NCBI RefSeq assembly: GCF_001269655.1
Contig: NZ_LHVE01000008.1
Coordinates: forward strand, 79,603-143,602
Direction: 5' to 3'
DNA from: Pseudomonas thivervalensis
GTDB taxonomy: Bacteria > Pseudomonadota > Gammaproteobacteria > Pseudomonadales > Pseudomonadaceae
DNA length: 64,000 bases
Shown: piece after piece, positions 17,112-30,748 of the stretch
How positions within the stretch are numbered: the first letter of the stretch is position 1
Layout: every line of letters begins with the position of its first letter
Translations under genes and position numbers: made by a program
Notes under the pieces: generated by a model
What the model saw: the letters and a program-made list of their open reading frames with translations, nothing else
What the model was told of the DNA's origin: nothing
The model's database searches: none

Positions 17112-18230
17112 ATGGAAATCGATCCGTTGTTGCGAATCCTGGCGAGCCAGAATGGTTCCGACCTCTACATGTCCACGGGCGCACCGCCGTGCGCGCGTTT
17201 CGAGGGGGTGCTCAAACCCTTGGCTAACGAGGCCTTCAAAGTCGGCGACATTGCCCGGCTCGCCGAGTCTTTGATGGACGCCGAACAGCGCCTTGAGTTC
17301 GATCGGGAACTGGAAATGAACCTGGCGATCTCCCTGGCGGGCGTCGGGCGGTTCCGGGTCAATATCTTCAAGCAGCGTAACGACGTGTCCATGGTGATCC
17401 GCAACGTCAAGCTGGACATCCCGCGCTTCGAAGACCTGAAACTGCCCCGGGTGTTGTTGGACACCATCATGCAGAAACAGGGGCTGATGCTGTTCGTCGG
17501 CGCGACTGGCTCGGGCAAGTCGACCTCCCTGGCGGCGCTGATCGATTACCGCAATCGCAACAGCAGCGGCCACATCATCACCATCGAGGACCCGGTGGAG
17601 TATATCCATCGGCACAAGAAATCCATCATCAACCAACGGGAAGTCGGTGTCGACACCCGCAGTTTCCACGCGGCGCTGAAAAACACCCTGCGCCAGGCGC
17701 CGGATGTGGTGCTGATCGGCGAGATCCGCGACCGGGAAACCATGGAGCATGCCCTGGCGTTCGCCGACACCGGGCACCTGGTGATTTCCACCTTGCATGC
17801 CCATAACGCCAACCAGGCCCTGGACCGGGTGATCAATTTTTTCCCGGAAGAGCGCCGGCCGCAGTTGCTGAACGACCTGGGCAACAACCTCAAGGCCTTC
17901 GTTTCCCAGCGCCTGGTGCGTACCCGCGCGGGTCAGCGGCGGGCGGCGGTGGAGGTCATGCTGGGTTCACCGACGGTGGCCGACCTGATCCGGCGCAACG
18001 AACTCGGTGAGCTCAAGTCCATCATGGAGAAGTCGGAGGAACTGGGGATGCAAACCTTTGACCAGGCGCTGTTCGACCTGGTGGTCGAAGGCGCCATCGA
18101 TGAAGAAGAAGCGCTGAAAAATGCCGACTCGGCGAACAACCTGCGATTGCGTTTGAAGCTGCATACCGAGTCGGGGGCGGCGGCGCCACCGTCTGATCCG
18201 GCGGCGGGTGAGTGGGGGTTGATGGATTGA
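17112..18230 (+). CDS. PilT/PilU-family type IV pilus retraction ATPase
   Basis: 372 aa, close in length to PilU (about 380). An N-terminal PAS-like region (MEIDPLLRILASQNGSDLYMSTGAPP) is followed by Walker A GATGSGKST, the Asp box TIEDPVEYIHRHKKS, Walker B DVVLIGEIRD and the His box STLHAHNA. These ATPases power pilus retraction at the inner membrane. No other pilus gene is nearby, so this is an isolated, probably accessory copy. The start at 17112 matches the family N-terminus; the frame extends upstream to 17040 but without similarity. It is divergent from the sensor kinase gene. Confidence 0.88.
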   Translation: MEIDPLLRILASQNGSDLYMSTGAPPCARFEGVLKPLANEAFKVGDIARLAESLMDAEQRLEFDRELEMNLAISLAGVGRFRVNIFKQRNDVSMVIRNVKLDIPRFEDLKLPRVLLDTIMQKQGLMLFVGATGSGKSTSLAALIDYRNRNSSGHIITIEDPVEYIHRHKKSIINQREVGVDTRSFHAALKNTLRQAPDVVLIGEIRDRETMEHALAFADTGHLVISTLHAHNANQALDRVINFFPEERRPQLLNDLGNNLKAFVSQRLVRTRAGQRRAAVEVMLGSPTVADLIRRNELGELKSIMEKSEELGMQTFDQALFDLVVEGAIDEEEALKNADSANNLRLRLKLHTESGAAAPPSDPAAGEWGLMD

Positions 18231-18248
18231 TCGGGTCGGGCACGGCCT

Positions 18249-18381
18249 TGTGGCGAGGGGATTTATCCCCGTTGGGCTGCGAAGCAGCCCTAAAACCTGC
18301 TATCTCGGTGTGTCAGACAGAGTGAGTTGACTGAGTGTAGGACTGCTGCGCAGCCCAGCGGGGATAAATCCCCTCGCCACA
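18249..18381. repeat. REPIN, GGGGATTTATCCCC variant
   Basis: Outer arms TGTGGCGAGGGGATTTATCC and complement enclose a CTGCGAAGCAGCCC / CTGCTGCGCAGCCC part. This is a sequence variant of the GGGAGCTTGCTCCC class, seen once in this window. Confidence 0.8.
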
Positions 18382-18394
18382 GGAGCTATTGTGC

Positions 18395-20350
<1,956 letters not shown>

Positions 20351-20421
20351 GGGGTGCCTCTTGTTTTTTCGGGCTTATAAGCATTGCAGCACAAGGCGTT
20401 ATTTATGGCGAGAACCGCTTC

Positions 20422-20512
20422 TGTGGCGAGGGAGCTTGCTCCCGCTCGGCTGCGTAGCGGCCGCCTGTCGGGCCTGCTGCGCAGTCCAGCGGGAGCAAGC
20501 TCCCTCGCCACA
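20422..20512. repeat. REPIN, GGGAGCTTGCTCCC class
   Basis: Inverted arms TGTGGCGAGGGAGCTTGCTC and complement, with a trailing partial copy (GTGCTCGCCACAG) up to about 20530. It separates aacS and bdhA. Confidence 0.85.
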
Positions 20513-20542
20513 AAGAGCGTGCTCGCCACAGAGCTCGCGGCG

Positions 20543-21319
20543 TTACTGGGCCAACCACCCACCATCGATATTCCACGCCGCCCCCCGCACCTGGCTCCCG
20601 GCCTCGCTGCACAGGAACAGCACCAGTTCCCCCAGTTGCGGCGGGGTGACGAATTCCAGGGACGGTTGTTTCTCGGCCAGCAGGTCATGCTGGGCCTGTT
20701 GCGGGTCGACGCCGCTGGCAATGCGGTCGTCGATCTGTTTTTGCACCAGCGGCGTCAGCACCCAGCCCGGGCAGATGGCGTTGCAGGTCACGTTGCTGGT
20801 GGCAGTCTCCAGCCCAACCACCTTGGTCAGGCCGATCACCCCATGCTTGGCCGCGACATACGCCGCCTTGCCCACCGAACCCACCTGACCATGCACCGAG
20901 GCGATATTGACGATCCGTCCCCAGCCCTTGGCCCGCATGCCTGGCAGGCTCAGGCGGGTGGCGTGAAACACCGAGGACAGGTTGATGGCAATGATCGAAT
21001 CCCAACGCTCCACCGGGAACTCTTCCACGGCGGCCACGTGCTGGATCCCGGCGTTATTCACCAGGATATCCACGCCACCGAACTCGCGCTCGGCGTAGGC
21101 GAGCATGTCGGCGATCTGCGTCGGGTCGCTGACATCGGCCGGATGATGGCCGACCTTGCCGCCGAACTGTTTCACCTCGGCGATCACCGTCGAGGCGTCG
21201 CCGAAGCCGTTGAGGATCAGGTTGGCCCCGGCCTTGGCCAGGCTCAGGGCAATGCCCAGGCCGATGCCGCTGGTAGAACCGGTGACCAGGGCGGTCTTGC
21301 CCGAAAGAGGGGTTGTCAT
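20543..21319 (-). CDS. bdhA: 3-hydroxybutyrate dehydrogenase (SDR family)
   Basis: 258 aa short-chain dehydrogenase. NAD-binding TGSTSGIGLGIA, NNAG at LVNNAGIQH, and catalytic Ser-Tyr-Lys (INIASVHGQVGSVGKAAYVAAKHG). VHGQVG, PGWVLTPLV and KQPSLEFVTPPQLGEL are typical of 3-hydroxybutyrate dehydrogenase, which oxidises (R)-3-hydroxybutyrate to acetoacetate. ATG 21319 is preferred over GTG 21331 because GTGAGG sits 9 bases before it. The gene begins 8 bp after the permease stop and so belongs to its operon. Confidence 0.92.
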   Translation of the reverse strand: MTTPLSGKTALVTGSTSGIGLGIALSLAKAGANLILNGFGDASTVIAEVKQFGGKVGHHPADVSDPTQIADMLAYAEREFGGVDILVNNAGIQHVAAVEEFPVERWDSIIAINLSSVFHATRLSLPGMRAKGWGRIVNIASVHGQVGSVGKAAYVAAKHGVIGLTKVVGLETATSNVTCNAICPGWVLTPLVQKQIDDRIASGVDPQQAQHDLLAEKQPSLEFVTPPQLGELVLFLCSEAGSQVRGAAWNIDGGWLAQ

Positions 21320-21327
21320 GGGGAACC

Positions 21328-22719
21328 TCACACAATGCCAGTGGCGTAGAACACACCGATCACGAAGAACACCGCGAGGGTCTTGATCAGCGTAATGCAG
21401 AAAATGTCTTTATAGGCTTCGCGGTGGGTCAGGCCGGTCACCGCCAACAGGGTAATCACCGCGCCGTTGTGGGGCAGGGTGTCCATGCCGCCGCTAGCCA
21501 TGGCGGCCACCCGGTGCAGCACTTCCAGGGGAATGTTGGCGGCGTGGGCGGCGCTGATGAAGGTTTCGGACATCGCCGCCAAGGCGATGCTCATGCCACC
21601 CGAGGCGGAACCGGTGATGCCCGCCAGCAGCGTGACGGTCACGGCTTCGTTGACCAACGGGTTGGGAATGTTCTTGAGCCAGTCGGCCAGCACCAGGAAG
21701 CCCGGCAAGGATGCGATGACGGCGCCGAAGCCGTATTCCGACGCGGTGTTCATCGCCGCCAGCAACGCACCGCCCACGGCGCTCTTGCTGCCTTCGGCCA
21801 GTTTGCTGCGAATGGCCCGGAAGCCGAACAGCAGGACCATGATGATGCCCACCAGCAACGCCGCCTGTACCGCCCAGATCGCGGTGAGCTTGGCGATGTC
21901 GCTGGTCACTGGTGTCGCCATGCCCGGCAGCGCCAGGCTGTGGGTCTTGCCATACCATTGCGGGATCCACTGGGTGAACAGCAGGTTCATGAGCCCCACC
22001 GCCAGCAGCGGCGAAACGGCGATCCACGGGTTCGGCAGCTTGATGTCTTCGGCGGTTTCCGGCTCGTTGCGCAACTCGGTGCCGTAGCCTTCACCCACAC
22101 GCTGGGCCTTGTTGCGCTGGCGTTGCAGGAACAGCATGCCGAGGCTGAACACGAAGATCGTACCGATCACCCCCAGCCACGGTGCGGCCCAGGCGGTGGT
22201 GTTGAAGAACGTGCTGGGGATGATGTTCTGGATCTGCGGCGTGCCGGGCAGGGCGTCCATGGTGAACGAGAACGCACCGAGGGCGATGGTGGCCGGGATC
22301 AGCCGCTTGGGAATATTACTCTGGCGGAACATCTCGGCAGCGAACGGGTACACCGCGAACACCACGACGAACAGCGACACGCCGCCATAGGTCAGCACGG
22401 CGCAGACCAGCACGATCACCAGCATGGCCTGGCGCGTCCCCAGCAAGCGAATCGCCGCGGCGACGATGGAGCGGGAGAACCCCGACAGCTCGATCAGCTT
22501 GCCGAATACCGCGCCGAGCAGGAAAACCGGGAAATACAGTTTGATGAAGCCGACCATTTTCTCCATGAACACCCCGGTGAAGGCAGGGGCGACGGCGGAC
22601 GGGTCGGTGAGCAGGACGGCACCGAGGGCGGCGATCGGGGCGAAGAGGATAACGCTGTAGCCACGGTAGGCGGCGACCATCAGCAGCGTGAGGGCTGCCA
22701 AGGCAATGATCACACTCAT
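21328..22719 (-). CDS. GntP-family permease, probable 3-hydroxybutyrate importer
   Basis: 463 aa integral inner-membrane protein, about 12 hydrophobic segments, starting MSVIIALAALTLLMVAAYRG and with the family blocks GAVFGKLIELSG and SASGGMSIALAAMSETF. GntP proteins are proton symporters for gluconate and related hydroxy acids. Operon position before bdhA, with an upstream sigma-54 promoter, points to 3-hydroxybutyrate as substrate. The start has a GGAGACACACC ribosome site just upstream. Confidence 0.9.
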   Translation of the reverse strand: MSVIIALAALTLLMVAAYRGYSVILFAPIAALGAVLLTDPSAVAPAFTGVFMEKMVGFIKLYFPVFLLGAVFGKLIELSGFSRSIVAAAIRLLGTRQAMLVIVLVCAVLTYGGVSLFVVVFAVYPFAAEMFRQSNIPKRLIPATIALGAFSFTMDALPGTPQIQNIIPSTFFNTTAWAAPWLGVIGTIFVFSLGMLFLQRQRNKAQRVGEGYGTELRNEPETAEDIKLPNPWIAVSPLLAVGLMNLLFTQWIPQWYGKTHSLALPGMATPVTSDIAKLTAIWAVQAALLVGIIMVLLFGFRAIRSKLAEGSKSAVGGALLAAMNTASEYGFGAVIASLPGFLVLADWLKNIPNPLVNEAVTVTLLAGITGSASGGMSIALAAMSETFISAAHAANIPLEVLHRVAAMASGGMDTLPHNGAVITLLAVTGLTHREAYKDIFCITLIKTLAVFFVIGVFYATGIV

Positions 22720-22770
22720 GGTGTGTCTCCTGGGATTGTTATTGTTGTGGTGAAGCTTGGAGGGGGCTAT

Positions 22771-22786
22771 AGCGAGTTTTGTGCCA
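22771..22786 (-). promoter_or_regulatory. Sigma-54 (-24/-12) promoter for the permease-bdhA operon
   Basis: Read on the minus strand the site is TGGCAC-AAAAC-TCGCT, one mismatch from the consensus TGGCAC-N5-TTGCW, with the invariant GG and GC exactly 10 nt apart. It lies about 50 bp before the permease ATG, and the divergent-side gene at 23023-24426 encodes a sigma-54 activator, so the fit is strong. Confidence 0.75.
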
Positions 22787-22886
22787 GATGTGTAACAGGC
22801 TGAAATATAAGGGGTTTATTTGAGTTTGTAGGGGTGGGTTGAAAGATTTGTCTCTGATTGGAGATTTTTAGGGGCTGAGCTGACCT

Positions 22887-22971
22887 CATCGCGAGCAAGC
22901 TCGCTCCCACAGGTTGATCGTGTATTCCAGGAGAGCCCCCGTTCCCTGTGGGAGCGAGCTTGCTCGCGATG
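22887..22971. repeat. REPIN, GCGAGC class
   Basis: Inverted arms CATCGCGAGCAAGCTCGCTC and complement, placed between the sigma-54 activator gene and its target operon. Confidence 0.85.
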
Positions 22972-23022
22972 AGCGCAAAGCGCTCCAAAGCAGCAGTCTA
23001 CTTTTAGAGAAATTAAGTCTCT

Positions 23023-24426
<1,404 letters not shown>

Positions 24427-24463
24427 CAATATCGTCCCGAATAGGTGATGTCAGTGCCGCCGT

Positions 24464-24541
24464 CATCGCGAGCAGGCTCGCTCCCACATGGGATCTTCGG
24501 TGTGCTGAAGACCCACTGTGGGAGCGAGCCTGCTCGCGATG
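24464..24541. repeat. REPIN, GCGAGC class
   Basis: Short version with arms CATCGCGAGCAGGCTCGCTC and complement and a spacer of about 30 bp, between the activator gene and yejF. Confidence 0.85.
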
Positions 24542-24572
24542 GACGCGACGCGGAACCAAGTCTTGTGCAGGA

Positions 24573-26153
24573 TTATGCCCACCCCGGATGCGCCGCCGCC
24601 AACAACTCCTTGGTATAGGGATGCTGGGGCGCGTCGAACACGTCGTGGCTGGCGCCTTGCTCGACCACTTTGCCGTCCTTGATCACGATCATGTCGTGGG
24701 CCAGGGCGCGGACCACCGCCAGGTCATGGCTGATGAACAGGTAGGTCAGGCCATGCTTTTCCTGGAGCTGGCGCAGCAATGCGACCACTTGTTTCTGCAC
24801 GGTGCGGTCCAGGGCCGAGGTCGGTTCGTCCAGCAGGATCAGGGCTGGCTTGAGCACCAGGGCCCGGGCGATGGCGATGCGTTGGCGCTGGCCACCGGAA
24901 AACTCATGGGGGTAGCGGTGGCGGCTCCGCGGGTCGAGGCCGACTTCCTTGAGGGCCTGGATCACCTGCGCTTCACACTCCCCGGCGCTGGACCGACTGT
25001 GGACTTCGAGGCCCTCGCTGATGATCTGCTGCACCGACATCCGCGGGCTGAGGCTGCCGAACGGGTCTTGGAACACCACCTGCATCTGCTTGCGCCACGG
25101 CCGCAGTGCCTTGTGGGATAACTGTTCGAGGGCCTGGCCCTGAAAGTGGATGCTGCCTTCGGATTCGATCAGCCGCAGGATCGCCTGGCCGAGGGTGGAC
25201 TTGCCGGAACCGGATTCGCCGACGATGCCCAGGGTCTTGCCGCGCTGGACACTCAGGCTGATGCCGTCCACGGCGCGCAAGTATTCCTTGCGCCGGAACA
25301 ATCCGCCGCCGAGGGCGAAACTCACGCGCAGGTCGCGCACCTGCAAGACGTCTTCGCGTTCGTCCCGGGGCAAGGCTTCGCCTTCCGGCTCGGCGTGCAG
25401 CAGTTCGCAGCTATAGGGATGTTTCGGTGCGCTGAACAGGGTTTCGCAAGGTGCCTGCTCGACAATTTCCCCGGCTTTCATCACGCACACCCGCTGGGCG
25501 ATGCTGCGCACCAGGTTGAGGTCGTGGCTGATCAGCAACAAGGACATGCCGAGCCGTTGCTGCAAGGATTTGAGCAGCAGCAGGATCTTGCGTTGCACGG
25601 TCACGTCCAGCGCCGTGGTCGGTTCGTCGGCAATCAACAGCTCCGGCTCGCAGGCCAGGGCCATGGCGATCATCACCCGTTGCCGCTGGCCGCCGGAGAG
25701 TTGATGAGGGTAGGCCTTGAGCCGCTCGGCGGGTTTCTGGATGCCCACCAGGGCCAGCAGTTCCAGGATGCGCTGGCGCGCCGCTTTGCCGCCCAGGCCC
25801 CGGTGCAGCATCAGGGTTTCACCGATCTGCTTCTCGACGCTGTGCAGCGGGTTCAGAGAGGTCATCGGTTCCTGGAAGATCATGGCGATGCGGTTGCCGC
25901 GCAACTCCCGCAGGGTCTTGGCCTCGGCCCCCAGCAGTTCCTGGCCGCGATAGCGAATGCTGCCGGTGGTGCGAGTGCCGGTCTCGGGCAGCAATTGCAG
26001 GATCGAATGGGCCGTCACCGACTTGCCGGAGCCTGATTCGCCTACCAGGGCCAGGCATTCGCCGGGGCGGATATCCAGGCACAGGTTGCGCACCACCGTC
26101 TGGTCGTTGAAGGCCACGCTCAGGTCGCGGATTTCGATCAGGTTGTCGCTCAT
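24573..26153 (-). CDS. yejF: Dipeptide-type ABC transporter ATPase with two nucleotide-binding domains (YejF)
   Basis: 526 aa made of two fused ATPase domains. Domain 1 has [20 protein letters not shown] and [13 protein letters not shown]; domain 2 has [20 protein letters not shown] and [14 protein letters not shown]. Both end in the oligopeptide-transporter C-terminal extension ([16 protein letters not shown]). YejABEF imports peptides, including microcin C-like compounds in enteric bacteria, across the inner membrane. ATG 26153 is taken because the first ATPase begins 4 residues later; an in-frame ATG at 26183 would add 10 residues and would overlap yejE. Confidence 0.92.
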   Translation of the reverse strand: MSDNLIEIRDLSVAFNDQTVVRNLCLDIRPGECLALVGESGSGKSVTAHSILQLLPETGTRTTGSIRYRGQELLGAEAKTLRELRGNRIAMIFQEPMTSLNPLHSVEKQIGETLMLHRGLGGKAARQRILELLALVGIQKPAERLKAYPHQLSGGQRQRVMIAMALACEPELLIADEPTTALDVTVQRKILLLLKSLQQRLGMSLLLISHDLNLVRSIAQRVCVMKAGEIVEQAPCETLFSAPKHPYSCELLHAEPEGEALPRDEREDVLQVRDLRVSFALGGGLFRRKEYLRAVDGISLSVQRGKTLGIVGESGSGKSTLGQAILRLIESEGSIHFQGQALEQLSHKALRPWRKQMQVVFQDPFGSLSPRMSVQQIISEGLEVHSRSSAGECEAQVIQALKEVGLDPRSRHRYPHEFSGGQRQRIAIARALVLKPALILLDEPTSALDRTVQKQVVALLRQLQEKHGLTYLFISHDLAVVRALAHDMIVIKDGKVVEQGASHDVFDAPQHPYTKELLAAAHPGWA

Positions 26154-26179
26154 CTCAAGGTTCCGCTTCATGGCTGTTT

Positions 26180-27202
26180 TCAAGACCGTGGATCAAAGGC
26201 GTCGCGCAACGCCTCGCCGATGAATACCAGCAGGGAAAGAATCAGCGCCAAGGTGAAAAACGCCGTCAACCCCAGCCACGGCGCTTGCAGGTTCTGTTTG
26301 CCTTGGGCGATCAACTCGCCGAGCGATGCGCTGCCGGCCGGCATGCCGAAACCGAGGAAGTCCAGGGCGGTGAGGGTGGAGATCGCCCCAGTGAGGATGA
26401 AGGGCAGGTAGCTCAGGGTGGCGTTCATCGCGTTGGGCAGGATATGCCGCACGATCACCTTGCGGTCGGACAGGCCCAGGGCCCTGGCCGCTTTTACGTA
26501 TTCGAGGTTGCGTCCGCGCAGGAACTCGGCGCGGACCACGTCCACCAGGGCCAGCCAGGAAAACAGCGCCATGATCCCCAGCAGCCACCAGAAATTCGGC
26601 TCGACGAAGCCGGACAGGATGATCAACAGGTAGAGCACCGGCAGCCCCGACCAGACTTCCAGCAAGCGCTGCCCGAGCAAGTCCACCCAGCCGCCGTAAT
26701 AGCCCTGCAACGCGCCGGCGGCGATGCCGATCAGCGCGCTGATGGCGGTCAGGGCCAGGGCGAACAGGATCGACACCCGTGCGCCGAAGATTACCCGGGC
26801 CAGCACGTCCCGGGACTGGTCATCGGTGCCCAGCCAGTTCACCGCCGAGGGCGGGCTCGGGGCCGGCTGGTTGAGGTCGTAGTTGGGCGTGTCGTCGCTG
26901 AACGGGATCGGTGGAAACCACAACCAGCCGCCGTCCTTGTGGATCAGGTTCTGCACGTAGTTGCTGCGGTAGTCGGCCTGGAACGGTAGCTGCCCGCCAA
27001 ATTCCTGCTCGGTGTAGCGCTTGAACACCGGGAAATACAGCGAGCCCTGGTAGCTGACCACCAGCGGCTTGTCATTGGCGATCAACTCGCCACCGAGGCT
27101 CAGGACGAACAGACCGATGAACAGCCACAACGACCACCAGCCCCGGCGGTTTTTCTTGAAACGCTCGAAGCGTCGACGGCCCAACGGGGAAAGCTTGAAC
27201 AT
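26180..27202 (-). CDS. yejE: Peptide ABC transporter permease YejE
   Basis: 340 aa with an N-terminal membrane anchor (WWSLWLFIGLFVLSLGGELI), a periplasmic loop of about 80 residues, and a DppC/OppC-type permease domain with the EAA loop (GRNLEYVKAARALGLSDRKVI). The distinctive periplasmic block NDKPLVVSYQGSLYFPVFKRY is characteristic of YejE. The gene ends 26 bp before yejF and its start shares a base with the yejB stop. Confidence 0.92.
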   Translation of the reverse strand: MFKLSPLGRRRFERFKKNRRGWWSLWLFIGLFVLSLGGELIANDKPLVVSYQGSLYFPVFKRYTEQEFGGQLPFQADYRSNYVQNLIHKDGGWLWFPPIPFSDDTPNYDLNQPAPSPPSAVNWLGTDDQSRDVLARVIFGARVSILFALALTAISALIGIAAGALQGYYGGWVDLLGQRLLEVWSGLPVLYLLIILSGFVEPNFWWLLGIMALFSWLALVDVVRAEFLRGRNLEYVKAARALGLSDRKVIVRHILPNAMNATLSYLPFILTGAISTLTALDFLGFGMPAGSASLGELIAQGKQNLQAPWLGLTAFFTLALILSLLVFIGEALRDAFDPRS

Positions 27203-28260
27203 CAGGCGTTCCTCGCGGCGAAGTCGATGCGCGGGTCCACCAGGGTGTAGCAGAGGTCACCGATGAGTTTGATCAGCAGGCCGAACAGCGTGAAGATGAA
27301 CAGCGAGCCGAACACCACCGGATAATCCCGCGAAACGGCGGCCTCATAGCTCATGCGTCCCAGGCCGTCGAGGGAGAAAATCACCTCGATCAGCAGGGAA
27401 CCGGCAAAAAACACGCTGATGAACGCCTGGGGAATGCCCGAGACCACCAGCAGCATCGCATTGCGGAACACGTGGCCATACAGCACCCGGCGTTCGCTCA
27501 TGCCCTTGGCCCGCGCGGTGACCACGTACTGGCGGGTGATTTCATTGAGGAACGAGTTCTTGGTCAGGATCGTCAGGGTGGCGAAGCCGCCGATCACCAG
27601 CGAGGTGACCGGCAGCACCAGGTGCCAGAAATAATCGGCGATCTTGCCCAGCGTCGACAGCGACTCGAAGTTGTCCGACACCAGCCCGCGCACCGGGAAC
27701 CAGTTCAGCGAGGTGCCGCCGGCGAACACCACGATCAGGAACATCGCGAAAAGAAACGCCGGCATGGCGTAGCCGATGATGATCGCGGTGCTGCTCCACA
27801 CGTCGAATGCCGAACCGTGACGCACGGCCTTGCGAATGCCCAGGGGGATCGACACCAGGTAGGTGATCAAGGTCGCCCAGAGCCCGAGGGAGATGGTCAC
27901 CGGCATTTTTTCCAGGATCAGGTCGGTGACCGTGGCGCCGCGAAAGAAGCTCTTGCCGAAGTCGAGGCGGGCGTAGCTGCTGAGCATCAGCCACAGGCGC
28001 TCATGGGCCGGTTTATCGAAGCCGTATTGTTTTTCGATATCCTTGATCAACTGTGGGTCGAGGCCGCGACTGGCGCGGGAGCTGCCGGTCATCTCGCCGC
28101 CCGAGCTGCCGACACTGCCTCCGCCGATGCCTTGCAGGTGGGCGATGGCCTGTTCCACCGGCCCGCCGGGTGCGGCCTGCACGATGACGAAATTCACCAG
28201 CAGGATGATCACCAGCGTGGGAATGATCAGCAGCAGGCGCCGCGCGATATATGCCCACAT
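27202..28260 (-). CDS. yejB: Peptide ABC transporter permease YejB
   Basis: 352 aa, about six membrane helices, DppB/OppB-type. [19 protein letters not shown] is the first helix; the EAA loop is [21 protein letters not shown] Ser/Gly-rich stretch of about 30 residues after the first helix ([13 protein letters not shown]) belongs to the periplasmic loop. ATG 28260 overlaps the yejA stop as TGATG, a sign of translational coupling. Confidence 0.92.
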   Translation of the reverse strand: MWAYIARRLLLIIPTLVIILLVNFVIVQAAPGGPVEQAIAHLQGIGGGSVGSSGGEMTGSSRASRGLDPQLIKDIEKQYGFDKPAHERLWLMLSSYARLDFGKSFFRGATVTDLILEKMPVTISLGLWATLITYLVSIPLGIRKAVRHGSAFDVWSSTAIIIGYAMPAFLFAMFLIVVFAGGTSLNWFPVRGLVSDNFESLSTLGKIADYFWHLVLPVTSLVIGGFATLTILTKNSFLNEITRQYVVTARAKGMSERRVLYGHVFRNAMLLVVSGIPQAFISVFFAGSLLIEVIFSLDGLGRMSYEAAVSRDYPVVFGSLFIFTLFGLLIKLIGDLCYTLVDPRIDFAARNA

Positions 28261-30128
28261 CAGTGCGGTCCTCCGGGTGTGCCGCGCTTGAGGCGTTCGG
28301 CGCGCATCTGCTCGTTGGTCAACGGAGTGGTGCTCACTTCCCACCAGCTTTCGATGGCTTCGTCATTGCTGGCCTGGACCTTCGGAATGCCGAAGCGGTT
28401 CCACCACACGGTCGAGCTGCCCGGCGGGTAATAGTTGGGGATCCAGTAGTAATTCCATTGCAGCACCCGATCCAGGGCATGGGCATGGCGCAGCATATCG
28501 GCCTGGGTGCTGGCCTTGACCAGCCCGTCGATCAGCGCGTCCACCGCCGGGTTCTTCAAGACCATGTAGTTGTTGGCCCCCGGATCGTTGGCGGCCGCCG
28601 AACCGAAGTAATTGTAGAGTTCCATGCCCGGCGAGGTGCTGACGGGGTAGCCGGTGATGATCATGTCGTAGTCGCGACTCATCAGGCGATTGACGTACTG
28701 GGACGCGTCGATGCGGCGGATGTTCATGTCGATGCCGATTTGCGCCAGGGTTCGCTTGTAGGGCAGCAGCAGGCGGTCGATGCCGTTCTGGCTGTTCAAG
28801 AACGTGAAACTCAGCGGTTCGCCCTCGGCATTCACCAGGCGATCGCCGTCAGGTTTCCAGCCGGCCTGTTCCAGCAAGGCCAGGGCTTGCAGTTGTTTGT
28901 CGCGGATCACGCCGCTGCCATCGGTTTTCGGCGCCTGGAAAACCTGGGTGAAGACTTCGTCGGGAATCTGCCCGCGCAACGGCTCGAGAATCGCCAGCTC
29001 GCCGGCATCCGGTAGCTGGCGGGCGGCGAGGTCAGTATTGGAAAAGAAACTCTGCTGACGCACATAGAGGTTGCGCATCATCTGGCGGTTGCTCCATTCG
29101 AAATCCCAGAGCATGGCCAGGGCCTGGCGCACGCGGCGGTCCTGGAACTGCGGTTTTTGCAGGTTGAAGACAAAGCCCTGGGCGGTCTGGGGCGCCTCTT
29201 TGGCCAGGTGGGCCTTTTGCAGGCGCCCGTCCTGCAGCGCCGGGCCGTCATAGCCGATGGAATAGCCCGTGGCGGAGAACTCGCGGTTGTAGTCATAGGC
29301 GCCGCCGCGCAGCACCTGGCGGGCGACGTCGGTGTCGCCAAAATACTCGATGCTGAAATGGTCGAAATTGTAGAGCCCGCGACTGACCGGCAAGTCCTTG
29401 CCCCACCAATCGGCATTGCGTTCGAAGGTGATGCTGCGCCCGGAATCGACCTTGCTCACCCGGTACGGGCCACTGCCCAGTGGCGCTTCGTAGCCGCCGC
29501 CGTTGGCAAAGTCGCGGGTCTTCCACCAATGTTCGGGAAAAACCGGCAGGGTGGCGATGTCCAGGGGCAGGGTGCGGCTTTCGTTGTTCTTGAAGTTGAA
29601 GCGAACGATGCGCTCGTCCTCCACCACGACGTCCTTGACTGCCGCGAACTGAGTGCGATAGCGCAGGCTGCCTTGGGTCATCAATAGCTCGAAGCTGTAG
29701 CGCACGTCCTGGGCGGTGATGGGCTTGCCATCGGCGAAACGGGCCTTGGGGTTCAGGTAGAAACGCAGGGAGAGGCCATCGTCGGCCCGCTCCATCTTCT
29801 GCGCCACCAGGCCATAGACGGTATAGGGCTCATCCAGTGAGCGCTGGGCCAGCGGCGAATACAGCATCCCGTCGATCTGACTGACGCCGATGCCTTTGTC
29901 GATGTAGGGCAGGATGTGGTCGAAGTGGCCAATTTCCACGGCCGAGCGGCGCATGGTCCCACCTTTTGGGGCCTGGGGATTGGCGTAGGCGAAGTGGCCG
30001 AAGCCTTCGGCATATTTGGCGGGTTCGCCATAGACGGTCAGGGCATGTTGCGGTGCTGCCTCGACGCCGGAGGTGCCTGTGAGCAGGACCATGGCAGTCA
30101 ATAGCAGTGAGGGAAACGCCAGTCGCAT
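28260..30128 (-). CDS. yejA: Peptide ABC transporter solute-binding protein YejA
   Basis: 622 aa, SBP_bac_5 family, with signal peptide ([23 protein letters not shown]). The domain runs from [24 protein letters not shown] to the C-terminal [21 protein letters not shown]. It would deliver peptides in the periplasm to YejBEF. The ATG at 30128 starts exactly at the signal sequence; the frame is open further upstream into repeat DNA but without an expected sequence. First gene of the yejABEF operon. Confidence 0.92.
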   Translation of the reverse strand: MRLAFPSLLLTAMVLLTGTSGVEAAPQHALTVYGEPAKYAEGFGHFAYANPQAPKGGTMRRSAVEIGHFDHILPYIDKGIGVSQIDGMLYSPLAQRSLDEPYTVYGLVAQKMERADDGLSLRFYLNPKARFADGKPITAQDVRYSFELLMTQGSLRYRTQFAAVKDVVVEDERIVRFNFKNNESRTLPLDIATLPVFPEHWWKTRDFANGGGYEAPLGSGPYRVSKVDSGRSITFERNADWWGKDLPVSRGLYNFDHFSIEYFGDTDVARQVLRGGAYDYNREFSATGYSIGYDGPALQDGRLQKAHLAKEAPQTAQGFVFNLQKPQFQDRRVRQALAMLWDFEWSNRQMMRNLYVRQQSFFSNTDLAARQLPDAGELAILEPLRGQIPDEVFTQVFQAPKTDGSGVIRDKQLQALALLEQAGWKPDGDRLVNAEGEPLSFTFLNSQNGIDRLLLPYKRTLAQIGIDMNIRRIDASQYVNRLMSRDYDMIITGYPVSTSPGMELYNYFGSAAANDPGANNYMVLKNPAVDALIDGLVKASTQADMLRHAHALDRVLQWNYYWIPNYYPPGSSTVWWNRFGIPKVQASNDEAIESWWEVSTTPLTNEQMRAERLKRGTPGGPH

Positions 30129-30197
30129 TGTCAGCCTTAAAAGCCGGGTGATCGATGACACGATTTGTACGCGAGCTGCGCCTGAATCGCCAGCCCT

Positions 30198-30327
30198 TGT
30201 GGCGAGGGAGCTTGCTCCCGCTCGATTGCGAAGCAATCGCAAGGCAACCGGCGCATTCTCCGTTATGGATGCGTGAATTGCCTGGGGACAGCTTCGCAGC
30301 CCAGCGGGAGCAAGCTCCCTCGCCACA
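30198..30327. repeat. REPIN, GGGAGCTTGCTCCC class
   Basis: Arms TGTGGCGAGGGAGCTTGCTC and complement with a longer spacer (about 75 bp) than the others, containing GATTGCGAAGCAATCG. It lies between yejA and the second parvulin gene. Confidence 0.85.
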
Positions 30328-30370
30328 CTTGGATCACATCACCCTTGAGTGAGTGGTCTCTGGGCTTGGA

Positions 30371-30652
30371 TCAATCCTGACGGCTGGTGACTTCCAGCAG
30401 GTGGTAGCCGAACTGGGTCTTGACCGGGCCCTGGACCACATTGATCGGTGCGCTGAATACCACGGTGTCGAATTCCTTGACCATCTGGCCCGGGCCGAAC
30501 GAACCCAGGTCGCCGCCCTGGCGGCTGGACGGGCAGGACGAGTTGGCCTTGGCGATTTCGGCGAAATCGGCACCGGCTTCGATCTGGGCCTTGAGTTCGT
30601 TGCACTTGTCTTCGGTGGCAACCAGGATGTGACGGGCAGTGGCTTTGGCCAT
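30371..30652 (-). CDS. Parvulin-type peptidyl-prolyl isomerase, second copy
   Basis: 93 aa, starting MAKATARHILVATEDKCNEL, with the core NSSCPSSRQGGDLGSFGPGQMV and the FGYHLLEV ending that carries the conserved His. Cytoplasmic, no signal. It is related to the 91-residue protein at 14118-14393 but more typical of PpiC. The start at 30652 has a weak ribosome site; the frame is open to 30703 with sequence unlike the family. Confidence 0.93.
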   Translation of the reverse strand: MAKATARHILVATEDKCNELKAQIEAGADFAEIAKANSSCPSSRQGGDLGSFGPGQMVKEFDTVVFSAPINVVQGPVKTQFGYHLLEVTSRQD

Positions 30653-30748
30653 GGGGTAAATTCCTTTCGATGTATTTAAAAGCGTTGAGCCTACCGGATT
30701 CATTGACGGGGTGTTGTCAAAATTGCGTCAAAACCTTGGGCCCGGCGA

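Noticed and set aside
21313..22803. 496-codon plus-strand frame opposite the GntP permease
   Set aside because: Antisense of the permease; composition dominated by Gln, Gly, His, Asp and Arg, not protein-like.
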